Notes: a model not told the origin generated them from the sequence alone. A stretch of DNA of 64,000 nt from Chthoniobacterales bacterium (GCA_036569045.1 DATCRI010000006.1:17787-81786); one strand, 5' to 3'; counted from the stretch's first letter, positions 1 to 7,179 are shown. A program made the numbers and translations.

Positions 1-363
1 GAAGCCGTGAATCCGCAGGAGGAGCTCCGCCCGGCCCTCGGCGTGCCGGCGGGCGTCGTCCTTGGTCATATAGATCGGGTTTCCGTTCTCGTCGTAGCCG
101 GCGCGCTTACCGACGAACGATGGCGCGATCTCGTCGACAATCTGCCGCTTTTGCTGATCCCAGTCCGCCCCCGCCGGAATCTCGGCGACGAGATCGCGAA
201 CGCGCTGGAGCGTGTCGTGATGCTCGATTCCCGCCATTGTGAAGGCGCGGGCGCGCAGCTCCGGGAGCAGCTCGCCGAAGATCTTCGCGGCGATTGCAGG
301 CTTCGCCTTGATAAAGGCAATGGCCTCGTCGTGCGGCGTTGGCTCGAGCAGGAAATCAGGCAT
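1..363 (-). CDS. Mu F-like minor head (morphogenesis) protein, 5' part
   Basis: Partial: the first 121 codons are visible and the frame runs off the left edge. The N-terminus begins MPDFLLEPTPHDEAIAFIKA, followed by a helical region, PELRARAFTMAG near residue 35-45, which resembles the start of phage Mu gpF-type minor head proteins that sit beside the portal in virions. It begins two bases after the stop of the reverse transcriptase gene, on the same strand. In Mu the F gene directly follows the portal gene; here the portal is 20 kb away on the other strand. The family assignment rests on the N-terminal pattern only. Confidence 0.55.
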   Translation of the reverse strand, partial: MPDFLLEPTPHDEAIAFIKAKPAIAAKIFGELLPELRARAFTMAGIEHHDTLQRVRDLVAEIPAGADWDQQKRQIVDEIAPSFVGKRAGYDENGNPIYMTKDDARRHAEGRAELLLRIHGF

Positions 364-365
364 GG

Positions 366-1367
366 TCAGTTGAGATGAGGCTTGGCGGATTCGACGAGTC
401 CCAGACTCCGGAAGAGGTTGCGGGCGTTGGCGTGGCCGGCGTGGCCGCGCCAGGCGGGCAGGAAGCGGTCGATGGCGGCCTGATCGCCGCGCGCGCGGAG
501 GATGCGTAGCGTGCGTTTGGCGCGCTTCACGCTGTCGCGCCGCAAGAGGCGGTGGGTGGGCCACATGCGGAAGCCGAGGAAATTCACGCCCCGGCTGATC
601 GGCTGAATACTCCATTTGGAGAAGCGCAGGCCCATGACGTCGGAAACGACGCGGTCGATGTGGCCCTTGAGGAAGTGCAGCTCGTCGAGGCTGCTCGCGA
701 AGATGACGGTATCGTCCATGTAGCGCGTGGCCGTGGTGACGCCGGCTTCGTGGACGAGGAATCGGTCGAGAATGTGGCCGTAAAGATTGGCGAAAAGCTG
801 GCTCGTGAGATTTCCGATGGGCAGGCCGCGCCCTTCGGTGGGGACGATCGCTTCGATGAGGCGAAGCGTGCGTGCACAGGTGATCTTGCGGCGAATCTCC
901 CGGTGCAGGACGGCCCGGTCGATGGAGGCGAAGTATTTCGAGAAGTCCATCTTGAGGCAGAAGACGGGGCCGCGCTCGGCGAGGCGGCGCATGTGCATCT
1001 GGGCGCGATTCGCGCCGTAGTGCGTGCCCTTCCCTTTCCGGCAGGCGGCGGCCATCGGGAGCAGCATGGCGTCGAAGATGGGCTCGATGACGTTGCAGAG
1101 CGCGTGCTGGACGACGCGGTCGTAAAACGGCAGAGCCATGATCTCGCGGGCCTTTGGCTCGAAAACCGTGAATGTGTGGTAGGGCGGCACGACGTAAGTC
1201 TCCGCCTCCAGCGCCCAGGCGATGCGCGAGAGATTTGCCTCGGCGTGCTCTTTGAACTGGAGATGGCCGGGCGTCATGCGCTTGTCGCGACGGGCACGGC
1301 GGTAAGCCTCGCGAAGATTGTCCGCGTCGATGATCTGCTCGAAGAGATTGCGGTGTTTCTTGCCCAT
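366..1367 (-). CDS. DGR reverse transcriptase
   Basis: A 333-residue group II-intron-like reverse transcriptase of the diversity-generating retroelement class. It copies the template-repeat RNA into adenine-mutagenised cDNA that replaces the variable repeats. Visible motifs: DFSKYFASID (141-150, catalytic Asp), GLPIGNLTSQ (181-190) and YMDD (216-219). The IGxxxSQ form of the fourth motif, in place of QGxxxSP, is characteristic of DGR enzymes. The start at MGKKH is chosen because its ATG overlaps the TAA of the upstream methyltransferase (TAATG), implying translational coupling; the frame is open further upstream but inside the methyltransferase. No maturase or endonuclease domain is present, as expected for DGR RTs. 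Confidence 0.95.
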   Translation of the reverse strand: MGKKHRNLFEQIIDADNLREAYRRARRDKRMTPGHLQFKEHAEANLSRIAWALEAETYVVPPYHTFTVFEPKAREIMALPFYDRVVQHALCNVIEPIFDAMLLPMAAACRKGKGTHYGANRAQMHMRRLAERGPVFCLKMDFSKYFASIDRAVLHREIRRKITCARTLRLIEAIVPTEGRGLPIGNLTSQLFANLYGHILDRFLVHEAGVTTATRYMDDTVIFASSLDELHFLKGHIDRVVSDVMGLRFSKWSIQPISRGVNFLGFRMWPTHRLLRRDSVKRAKRTLRILRARGDQAAIDRFLPAWRGHAGHANARNLFRSLGLVESAKPHLN

Positions 1368-2281
1368 TACGCGGCCTTGAGTGCGTTGATAATGTCGGTC
1401 GCGACAGGCGGACAAACGGCGTTTCCGAGCATCATGAGCGCGTCCTTCTGTCGAGTTGGGAGTTTGTAGACGGCAGGGAACCCCATGGCTTTGCGGCATT
1501 CCTCTATGGAGAACATCCGCATCCGATCTCCATCAACAATGGCCCATCGATCACGGGTTGTGATTGTGCCGACAGGCCGCTGGAGCGAGCGGCCGCCACG
1601 CTCGTTCCCGTAGTAAGCAGTGAGGAACCGTGCACCATGAGTGGCGCGCCCGGCCTCGACTCGAGTGAGCGTTGCGCTTGAGCGACCCGGCTTGTCGACC
1701 GACGACCAGCGTCCGGAATTGAAATCGACGATATTTTCCGCGCCGACGTGCTGCCGAATTGGAAGCTTGAGTTGCAGCGGCGAAGCGCTGCGCGTGCCAA
1801 TAATAAAGACTCGGCGGCGATGCTGCGGCACGCCGAAATCGGCAGCGTCCACAATGTGAGGTGAGAGCGAGTAGCCGAGCGCCTGCAAGGCGATGGACCA
1901 TGCCGGGTAGAGAGCCCATTTTAAAAACTCGGGAACATTCTCAACGACGATGTGGTCCGGTTTGTGGAACTCGGCGCAGGATACAACAGCCCACGCGGTG
2001 GAGCGCTGTTTGTCGTGATGGGGCCGGTCCTTTCCCCGCGCGCGCGTGTGTCCTTGGCAGCATGGCGAGGCCAGAAGGACATCGTGCTTCGGAACGGCCG
2101 ACCAGTCAGCTTGATGAAGATCCTGACACGAATGTCGGGCATGCGGGTGATTGGCATGGTGATATTCCACGGCGGCCGGCCAGTGGTTGGCCGCCCAGAC
2201 GACTTGAACTCCGGCAGCGCTTGCGCCAGCGGTGAAGCCGCCGAGGCCGGAAAATAGATCGATCGCGGTCATTTCGGGCAA
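1367..2281 (-). CDS. DNA (cytosine-5-)-methyltransferase inside the DGR
   Basis: A 304-residue C5-cytosine DNA methyltransferase. Motif I is DLFSGLGGFTAG (8-19), the catalytic motif IV reads ASPCCQG (71-77) with two adjacent cysteines, motif VI is VVENVP (112-117) and motif VIII is QHRRRVFIIG (153-162). The C-terminus carries the expected GNAV motif (LGNAVCPPVATDI). It is slightly short for the family, so the target-recognition region is small. It lies between the template repeat and the reverse transcriptase and is coupled to the latter by a TAATG overlap. No restriction partner is visible, so it is probably an orphan phage methylase for anti-restriction or regulation; a role in DGR function is possible but unproven. 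Confidence 0.92.
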   Translation of the reverse strand: MPEMTAIDLFSGLGGFTAGASAAGVQVVWAANHWPAAVEYHHANHPHARHSCQDLHQADWSAVPKHDVLLASPCCQGHTRARGKDRPHHDKQRSTAWAVVSCAEFHKPDHIVVENVPEFLKWALYPAWSIALQALGYSLSPHIVDAADFGVPQHRRRVFIIGTRSASPLQLKLPIRQHVGAENIVDFNSGRWSSVDKPGRSSATLTRVEAGRATHGARFLTAYYGNERGGRSLQRPVGTITTRDRWAIVDGDRMRMFSIEECRKAMGFPAVYKLPTRQKDALMMLGNAVCPPVATDIINALKAA

Positions 2282-2372
2282 AGCGAGGCGCGAGATTCGA
2301 CGACGGCTTTCGCCGCGCTACTCCTCGTTTTCCTCATGGGGTTGGGTGTTTGCCGAAGCGGGATGAACGGGC

Positions 2373-2384
2373 TGACCACCTGAT
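2373..2384. repeat. 12-nt element complementary to the VR 3' flank
   Basis: TGACCACCTGAT on the plus strand is the exact reverse complement of ATCAGGTGGTCA found at 2991-3002 and 3858-3869, immediately beyond the two variable repeats. It lies about 70 bases downstream of the template repeat in the direction of its transcription (minus strand). The template RNA could therefore pair with the coding strand just after the variable repeats. The function is inference. Confidence 0.5.
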
Positions 2385-2452
2385 TTTTCAGAAGTCGGCC
2401 CCGGTGGCCTGGAGTTGACCGGGCCGGGAGCGAGAGACCTGTTGACGTGGAA

Positions 2453-2550
2453 GTCACAGCGGCCGCGAGCGCCGATGTTGTCGTTGGAGTTGTTGGCGTT
2501 GTCGTTGTTGAGCCGGCGAGGGCCAGCGTCGGACGTCCTCCAATTGCCGC
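2453..2550 (-). repeat. DGR template repeat (TR)
   Basis: This 98-bp segment aligns without gaps to 2999-3096 and 3866-3963. Read on the minus strand in the target frame it encodes an asparagine-rich stretch of AAC codons (NNDNANNSNDN) flanked by WRTSDAGPRRL and IGARGRCD, the usual design of a DGR template in which adenines lie in the first two codon positions. Every difference from the two variable repeats is at an adenine of this strand. It is untranslated in context, in the 277-base gap between avd and the methyltransferase gene. The remaining part of that gap shows no gene. Confidence 0.96.
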
Positions 2551-2558
2551 TACCCCGT

Positions 2559-2951
2559 TCATCCCTTTTTCGCGGCCTCCCTCGCCGTTTTGATCCACGC
2601 GCCGAGCATTTTGCCGACCTCCGCCAAGTGAACGGCGGCCGTCTTGTGCTGGTTCTGCGAAATCAATTCCCGTTTGGGAGCGGCGAGGAACCGCAAATAG
2701 AACCGCAGGAGGCCGAGGCCGGCGTCTGCGGTGTAAAGTCGTGAGAGTTGCCTGGATTTGCCGGCCTCGACGAAAAGCTCGACCTGACCGAAGGCCGCTC
2801 GCTGCACGGCGTCGCGCAAGATGGCATGCTTGCGCGGGATGCCGAGCAGGATCGGATAGACGTAGTCCAGGAACGTCTCGTAGCGCTCGACGATGGCGAG
2901 CTGCTGGTTGCAGACGTATTCGTCCTGGATGAGTCGGGAGTCGGGTTTCAT
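2559..2951 (-). CDS. avd: DGR accessory variability determinant (Avd)
   Basis: A 130-residue, basic, all-helical protein with the pattern of Avd, the small four-helix-bundle pentamer that binds the DGR reverse transcriptase and the template RNA and is needed for mutagenic homing. Typical stretches are RYETFLDYVYPIL near residue 23, IPRKHAILRDAV near 39 and a C-terminal helix ending GKMLGAWIKTARE. It lies between the proximal target gene and the template repeat, the usual place for avd. Its stop is 8 bases from the template repeat. Confidence 0.9.
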   Translation of the reverse strand: MKPDSRLIQDEYVCNQQLAIVERYETFLDYVYPILLGIPRKHAILRDAVQRAAFGQVELFVEAGKSRQLSRLYTADAGLGLLRFYLRFLAAPKRELISQNQHKTAAVHLAEVGKMLGAWIKTAREAAKKG

Positions 2952-2958
2952 TTTTCGT

Positions 2959-3023
2959 CGCGCTTCGCTTTCGCTACGCGCTAGGCAAGGATCAGGTGGT
3001 CACAGCGGCCGCGAGCGCCGATG
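2959..3023 (-). repeat. Invariant block downstream of VR1 (copy 1)
   Basis: These 65 bp are identical to 3826-3890. They cover the last codons and stop of the variable gene, the invariant 3' end of the variable repeat (the likely initiation-of-mutagenic-homology segment) and a short imperfect inverted repeat built on GCGC...GCGC at about 2961-2982. Such post-VR hairpins are known to stimulate homing in the Bordetella phage DGR; the role here is inferred. Confidence 0.7.
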
Positions 3024-3796
3024 CCGCCGTAGGAGACGCTGGCGAAGACGTAGAAGAGCCGGCGAGGGCCAGCGTCGGACGTCCGCCAATAGCCGCCCAG
3101 GATGGCGATCCATCCCGAGGGGCGGATGTCGCGACTCCAGGTCCACATGCAGCCGGTCACCTGTTCGACGCCGACCGTGCTGCGCAGGCCCTTGATGTGA
3201 CCGGTCTTTTTCGGGTCCTTGCCGGCAGACTGATTTTCGACGACGCCGATCGCGGCCAGCTCGAACTCGGCGGCGCTGAGGAGCTGCTTGCCATGAGCGG
3301 CGAGCAGATCCCGAGCGGTCCAGAAATTGAACCGTTCAGCGCGGATGCCAGGGCCGACGAGCGGCGGATTGTCGCCGTCCGCGATGACTGCTCCGGCTCG
3401 ACTGGTGCCCTCGGTGAAGGCGTTCGCGCCGGTGAGGTAGATGTCGACCCAGAACGTGTCGCCGACGAGCACCATGCCGCGCGGGTCGGGTGCGGAGGGG
3501 CGGAACGCGGCGTCCCAGATGGAAGCCTCGACGATCTTGCCGTCGAGGCCCACATGGAACCCGCCAGCGGCGTGCTCCGTGACAAAGTCCTCGTCGTAAG
3601 GCGCGGCCTCCGCCCGGAGTTTCCCGGCCTTTTCGACGAGGAGGTAGTCGGTGCCTTTGGCGAGAACCTTCGGAACGATGATCTCGGCGGCTCCGGGAAT
3701 ATCTTCGATTTCGACGCCGGGATTCACGGCGAGGTTGCCGCTATCGTTCACGTAGAACGCGCGGGCGTGAGTGTTTGGTTTCGTGAGTGTTTTCAT
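2981..3796 (-). CDS. DGR variable protein 1 (lectin-fold-like phage protein)
   Basis: A 271-residue target protein of the DGR. The C-terminal half has the features of C-type-lectin/formylglycine-enzyme-like DGR targets: GLRSTVGVEQVTGCMWTWSRD, then GGYWRTSDAGPRRL, the variable segment FYVFASVSYGG (248-258) and the invariant tail IGARGRCDHLILA. Eleven template-encoded residues NNDNANNSNDN correspond to the variable segment; a further Asn is changed to Tyr in GGYWRTS. The gene is a paralogue of the one at 3848-4591 (shared GGFHVGLDG, FRPSAPDPRGMV and WVDIYLT). It probably forms a host-recognition or virion surface protein, but the exact structural role is not shown. Confidence 0.9.
   Translation of the reverse strand: MKTLTKPNTHARAFYVNDSGNLAVNPGVEIEDIPGAAEIIVPKVLAKGTDYLLVEKAGKLRAEAAPYDEDFVTEHAAGGFHVGLDGKIVEASIWDAAFRPSAPDPRGMVLVGDTFWVDIYLTGANAFTEGTSRAGAVIADGDNPPLVGPGIRAERFNFWTARDLLAAHGKQLLSAAEFELAAIGVVENQSAGKDPKKTGHIKGLRSTVGVEQVTGCMWTWSRDIRPSGWIAILGGYWRTSDAGPRRLFYVFASVSYGGIGARGRCDHLILA
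2999..3096 (-). repeat. DGR variable repeat 1 (VR1)
   Basis: Gapless homologue of the template repeat with 15 substitutions in 98 positions, all at template adenines (T on the plus strand). It codes for the last part of variable protein 1. The minus-strand 3' end is invariant among template and both variable repeats and homology to the template stops at position 2999. Confidence 0.95.
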
Positions 3797-3825
3797 GGAA
3801 TTGGATTTTTGGAATTTGCGGCGGA

Positions 3826-3890
3826 CGCGCTTCGCTTTCGCTACGCGCTAGGCAAGGATCAGGTGGTCACAGCGGCCGCGAGCGCCGATG
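3826..3890 (-). repeat. Invariant block downstream of VR2 (copy 2)
   Basis: Identical over 65 bp to 2959-3023; includes the stop codon region of variable protein 2, the same imperfect hairpin and the common 3' end of the variable repeat. Retention of perfect identity here, while the adjoining target genes have diverged widely, suggests selection or gene conversion through the shared template. Confidence 0.7.
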
Positions 3891-4591
3891 AAGTCGTTGG
3901 AGTAGTAGGCGAAGTCGAAGTCGAGCCGGCGAGGGCCAGCGTCGGACGTCCTCCAATTGCCGCCCGAAAGGAGTGCGTAGCGGTCGCTGTCGATGTCGCG
4001 CGTCCACGTCCACATGGCGCCCGTGACCTGCTCAAGGCCTACGGTGCTTCGCAGGCCGTCGACGTGAGCAGTCAGCTCGGGGCGCTCGCCGCAGGTCTTG
4101 CCTTCGGTCGCGCCGGCCGCCGCGACCGAGAACTCGCCCGCGCTCAGGAGCTGCTTGCCCTGGGCGGCGAGCAAAGCGGTCGCGGCCCACCAGCTGATGT
4201 CTCGCGCGATCTTCGCGCCAGGGCGGCTCGTGCCGTCCTCGGCCGTGAGGTAGATGTCCACCCAGCCGACGCCGGGCACGAAGACCATGCCGCGCGGATC
4301 GGGCGCAGACGGGCGGAACTTCGTGTCCCAGATCGAGGCCGGCACGATCGCACCGTCAAGGCCGACGTGGAAGCCGCCGACCTCACCAGGGATGCGAGCC
4401 ATGCTGGCCGCCAGATCGCCGGAGTCGGTGGGGTGAATCGAGTAATCGACGCCTGGCGCGAGCGCGGGCAAGGCGACGAAGGGATTGATCGGCGGGATGT
4501 CGTCGAAGGTGACGCCGTCTTTAATGACGAGGCCGCCGCCTTTGACCTCGAAGGCGGGGGTGAATGGGTCTGCTTTTGATGTGATTTTCAC
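3848..4591 (-). CDS. DGR variable protein 2 (lectin-fold-like phage protein)
   Basis: A 247-residue paralogue of variable protein 1, with the same layout: N-terminal domain, GGFHVGLDG and FRPSAPDPRGMVFV in the middle, STVGLEQVTGAMWTWTRD, then GGNWRTSDAGPRRL, the variable segment DFDFAYYSNDF (224-234) and IGARGRCDHLILA. Here the Asn of GGNWRTS and two more template-encoded positions are unchanged, so it is closer to the template than variable protein 1. The start is a GTG (VKITSK) and is uncertain. It lies 51 bases upstream of the first copy, suggesting a tandem duplication of a DGR target gene. Confidence 0.9.
   Translation of the reverse strand: MKITSKADPFTPAFEVKGGGLVIKDGVTFDDIPPINPFVALPALAPGVDYSIHPTDSGDLAASMARIPGEVGGFHVGLDGAIVPASIWDTKFRPSAPDPRGMVFVPGVGWVDIYLTAEDGTSRPGAKIARDISWWAATALLAAQGKQLLSAGEFSVAAAGATEGKTCGERPELTAHVDGLRSTVGLEQVTGAMWTWTRDIDSDRYALLSGGNWRTSDAGPRRLDFDFAYYSNDFIGARGRCDHLILA
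3866..3963 (-). repeat. DGR variable repeat 2 (VR2)
   Basis: Gapless homologue of the template repeat with 9 substitutions in 98 positions, all at template adenines. It shares only some substituted positions with VR1, so the two were mutagenised independently. Confidence 0.95.
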
Positions 4592-4639
4592 TGGTATGGT
4601 GTTGGTTGCTCCCGACGCACCATGCCGCCGGGAAATTGG

Positions 4640-5200
4640 TTACTCTCGGCAGCCTTCGCGACAGGCGCGCTGGAGCTGGCCAGGGAGTTCGTTGAAGGTT
4701 TTGTCCCGATAATCGGCAGCGTGGTCGGGGTATTGGTCTTCCAAATAGGCGCGCCACCCGGGCGGAGCGGCGTCTACTGTTTTACTGGCGCCGGCGGCTT
4801 TTCGCGCGCCCTTGCCGCGCATCATGCGTGCCTCGGCGACATCGCTCTCGAATTGGTCGGGCTGGAGGAGATTCACCAGGCGAAGCGCTCCCGGATTGCG
4901 CTTGTCGCGCTCTATCTGGCTGCGGAGATAGACGCAGACGATGCGGACATCCTCGCCGATGGCATCCGCATCGCGGCCGCGGTCGACGTAGAGATCCCAC
5001 CACAGGCGTTGGAACTCGGGACGGAGCGCGAGCGGCAGGCCGGAGTAGCGGCAGAACTTCGCATGGAGCCCGGCGACGATTGCCGGGCCGTCCTCAACGT
5101 GGCTCTCGCCGCGCTTCGCCGCGGCCTGTAGCGCGTTTTCCGGCGCTAGGTGCCGCTGGACAGCGGAGGCAGCGGCTTCTGCGGAATTTCGGGGCTTCAT
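4640..5200 (-). CDS. Hypothetical phage protein
   Basis: A 186-residue protein I do not recognise. It is rich in Arg, Asp and Ala, largely helical by composition, with FQRLWWDLYVDRGRDAD near residue 64, a central region ending in NLLQPDQFESDVAEAR and a short C-terminal segment GWRAYLEDQYPDHAADYRD. No membrane segment or signal peptide is visible. It lies upstream of the DGR targets and downstream of a HTH gene, on the same strand, and could be an early or middle regulatory or replication-associated phage gene. The ATG at 5200 is the only good start. Confidence 0.6.
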   Translation of the reverse strand: MKPRNSAEAAASAVQRHLAPENALQAAAKRGESHVEDGPAIVAGLHAKFCRYSGLPLALRPEFQRLWWDLYVDRGRDADAIGEDVRIVCVYLRSQIERDKRNPGALRLVNLLQPDQFESDVAEARMMRGKGARKAAGASKTVDAAPPGWRAYLEDQYPDHAADYRDKTFNELPGQLQRACREGCRE

Positions 5201-5212
5201 GGAATTGTTGAT

Positions 5213-5647
5213 TCAGCTCCAGGGCGCGCGGAATTTCTGGACGCGCTCGGGCGTCCAAAAATCGGGATCCTTGGTGGCCTCGAGATGAGCGAAGAGAGAG
5301 TCAATGCTCACAAGGATCCTCCCAGGCGAAGGCTGAGAGCCGTCGACGAAGCCGGCCGTGATGAGGCGGCGGATCGTGTCGTAGCTGATACCGACGAGCT
5401 TCAGGATCTCACTGATCGGGACCTGGGTGTCGTAGATCCGGACAACTGGCGCAAAGGTGCCGTCGCCAAGTTTCTGCCAGGTGAAGACCCCGGAGCGTCG
5501 CGACTCCGGCGCCTCGGTAAGATAGACCGCCTTTTCGCCAGGCGCGGCGGAGACAGTCGTTAGAGACTCCCCTCGCCGAAAACACGGCGTCTTCCCGGTT
5601 CCGTTGGCGCGAGCGGGCATGTTGATGATCGCGACGTCGTTCTTCAT
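5213..5647 (-). CDS. Helix-turn-helix phage protein
   Basis: A 144-residue protein with a predicted DNA-binding region VPISEILKLVGISYDTIRRLITAGFV near residue 80-105, of the type seen in excisionase and MerR-like helix-turn-helix proteins. The start MKNDVAII is chosen because its ATG overlaps the TGA of the upstream gene (ATGA); the frame is open further upstream but only inside that gene. Role unknown; position in the early/middle operon suits a phage regulator. Confidence 0.65.
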   Translation of the reverse strand: MKNDVAIINMPARANGTGKTPCFRRGESLTTVSAAPGEKAVYLTEAPESRRSGVFTWQKLGDGTFAPVVRIYDTQVPISEILKLVGISYDTIRRLITAGFVDGSQPSPGRILVSIDSLFAHLEATKDPDFWTPERVQKFRAPWS

Positions 5648-6006
5648 AGGAGGTTGAGCTGGCGGGGGACGGCTTCGGCTTTGCGGCGGTTGAACTCGTG
5701 ACGAGCCTCGACCCACGAGAGCGCCTCGTAGGTGCCCTCCCGGCTGGAGGCATGTCGGTCGGAATCTTCGACGGGGTGGGCACTGCCGCCTGCGGCGGAT
5801 CGAGGAGCGAGGGTGACAAACCCGATCTGGCAAAGCTCCGTCACGCGCGGGCGGACGTTGAGGATGTCCCAGCCCATCGCCTTCGCGAGGTCGCGCGTGG
5901 TCGCCGGGCCATGGCGAAGCAGGGCCATGTAGACGGCGTTCCGGTCTTTATTGAGCCGGCCGGCAATGTCCTCCCAGGTCGCGTTGCGGTAGTCGATGGG
6001 CTGCAT
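5644..6006 (-). CDS. Winged-helix phage regulator
   Basis: A 120-residue protein. Residues 1-60 (MQPIDYRNATWEDIAGRLNK, then LLRHGPATTRDLAKAMGWDILNVRPRVTELCQIGFV) look like a MarR/ArsR-type winged helix; the C-terminal part is Arg-rich. It lies where Mu has its middle regulator (Mor) but has no visible similarity to Mor. Overlaps the next gene by 4 bases (ATGA). Confidence 0.65.
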   Translation of the reverse strand: MQPIDYRNATWEDIAGRLNKDRNAVYMALLRHGPATTRDLAKAMGWDILNVRPRVTELCQIGFVTLAPRSAAGGSAHPVEDSDRHASSREGTYEALSWVEARHEFNRRKAEAVPRQLNLL

Positions 6007-6009
6007 GGT

Positions 6010-6549
6010 TCAAAACGGAATGTTGCTGTCGTCGACGTCGGAGAAGTCCTCGACAGGCGCGGGCAGCGGTGCGCGGCGAGGTGCGGCGGGTTTGCGGTTC
6101 CGGATGGTGAAGACCAGACGCCAGAGCTGCTTCTCGGAGGCGTCTTCGAGCGAGCAGCGGTATTGCGTGCGGCAGATCGCGGCGGCGTAGGCTGGCGACA
6201 GACCTTTCGCGGCGCACTCGTGCATGAGCTTGTGGAGAGCGACGCGCTGCGGCTCCGTCTCGCGACGCATGTGCGCCTGCATGGCGGCGACGGGCTTGCC
6301 GGCAAGGTCGAGGAAATGGGCCTTCAGCGGCAGGTAGTCGCCTTGCGAGGCCTCGCTGATGCGCCGTCCGCAGCATTTGATGGCTTGGGCGTGCCGCCAG
6401 AGATCGAACTTTGTCTCACCGCGGACGATCTGCGGCTGTTTCGCGAAGGCCTCGCGAGAGAGCATGGCGAGGCGCTGCTTCTGCTGGCTCGAGAGCGGGG
6501 CAGCGACGCAACTGCGGTCGACGGAATCGGCTGGCACGCGGGAGTTCAC
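6010..6549 (-). CDS. Hypothetical phage protein, possible GemA/gp16-like
   Basis: A 179-residue protein starting with GTG, overlapping the TGA of the upstream gene (GTGA). It is helical and basic, with QRVALHKLMHECAAKGLSPAYAAAICR and SEKQLWRLVFTIRNRK towards the C-terminus, then an acidic tail VEDFSDVDDSNIPF that resembles the acidic tails of single-stranded-DNA-binding proteins (a Phe-terminated DDxxxPF). The early-region position is like that of Mu gp16/GemA, but the similarity is too weak to assign. The acidic tail suggests interaction with replication proteins. Confidence 0.55.
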   Translation of the reverse strand: MNSRVPADSVDRSCVAAPLSSQQKQRLAMLSREAFAKQPQIVRGETKFDLWRHAQAIKCCGRRISEASQGDYLPLKAHFLDLAGKPVAAMQAHMRRETEPQRVALHKLMHECAAKGLSPAYAAAICRTQYRCSLEDASEKQLWRLVFTIRNRKPAAPRRAPLPAPVEDFSDVDDSNIPF

Positions 6550-6728
6550 GGCAAGACTTCCTCCAGGGCTGCGGCGAAGCGCTCGTGCAGGCGACCTTCT
6601 TCGACCTGATCGAACGGGCGAGGCGTGAAGCCAGCGTAGATGCCGCCGAGCGTGCGGCTAATGCGTTGCGAACGCTCGGCGTGCCAATCGCGAAGCTCCC
6701 GCAGGACGGCGATGGTTTTCTCGTCCAT
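6546..6728 (-). CDS. Small hypothetical phage protein
   Basis: Sixty residues, MDEKTIAVLRELRDWHAERS and an acidic helical tail ending ALEEVLP. No known family seen. It overlaps the following gene by four bases and follows the small membrane protein gene, as part of the leftward early operon. Confidence 0.5.
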   Translation of the reverse strand: MDEKTIAVLRELRDWHAERSQRISRTLGGIYAGFTPRPFDQVEEGRLHERFAAALEEVLP

Positions 6729-6730
6729 GG

Positions 6731-6895
6731 TCAGAACCTCCGATGCGGGGGGATGTGCTGGCCGCGCTCGCGGCGTGGGCGCCAGAGAATTGCTCCGACG
6801 GCGAGGCCGGCGCCGATCTGCACGAGCGAGAGCGCGAGCATCACGGCGTAGCCGGAGAAGGTGAACTCGGTGAGAGAGTCGAGGATCTGCTTCAT
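6731..6895 (-). CDS. Small membrane protein
   Basis: Fifty-four residues with one strong membrane helix (YAVMLALSLVQIGAGLAVGAIL, about 15-36) and a basic C-terminal tail. The ATG at 6895 is preferred to one further upstream since it gives an ATGA overlap with the upstream gene. Unknown function; could be a holin-like or superinfection-related early membrane protein, but nothing specific supports that. Confidence 0.5.
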   Translation of the reverse strand: MKQILDSLTEFTFSGYAVMLALSLVQIGAGLAVGAILWRPRRERGQHIPPHRRF

Positions 6896-7179
6896 GGCTG
6901 GGAGGATTTCGGGTTGCACCGGGCGACCAGCCACTCGGCGAGGTCGGCTGGACCGTGGAAGTTGCGGACGTTGAAGGCGCTCTTGATCGAGATCATCGGC
7001 GACTGGAGGTCGAACCGGATGCTGACCGCGAAGTCGTTCGTGCCGGCATTGCCGAAGGCCGTGGCCTCGCGAATGAGCGCCTCCAGGACGAATTGCGTGA
7101 CCTCGCGCTCCGAGAGCGGCTCGGCGGGCGGCAGGGTGAGGGCGCGGCGTGCGCGCACAGTGGCGCTGGCGGCGTTCAT
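6892..7179 (-). CDS. Hypothetical phage protein
   Basis: Ninety-five residues. The N-terminus is Arg/Ala-rich; the rest (LSEREVTQFVLEALIREATA and ISIKSAFNVRNFHGPADLAEWLVARC) looks like a small folded protein without a family I know. Overlaps its neighbours on both sides by four bases. Confidence 0.5.
   Translation of the reverse strand: MNAASATVRARRALTLPPAEPLSEREVTQFVLEALIREATAFGNAGTNDFAVSIRFDLQSPMISIKSAFNVRNFHGPADLAEWLVARCNPKSSQP

Noticed and set aside
2269..2598. Possible 109-residue protein across the template repeat
   Set aside because: Its Thr-rich sequence comes from reading the AAC-rich template in another frame; the region is better explained as untranslated TR RNA.
3996..4579. Plus-strand frame across the two DGR target genes (from 2996 onwards)
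   Set aside because: Antisense shadow of the two variable protein genes, repeating because the targets are paralogues.
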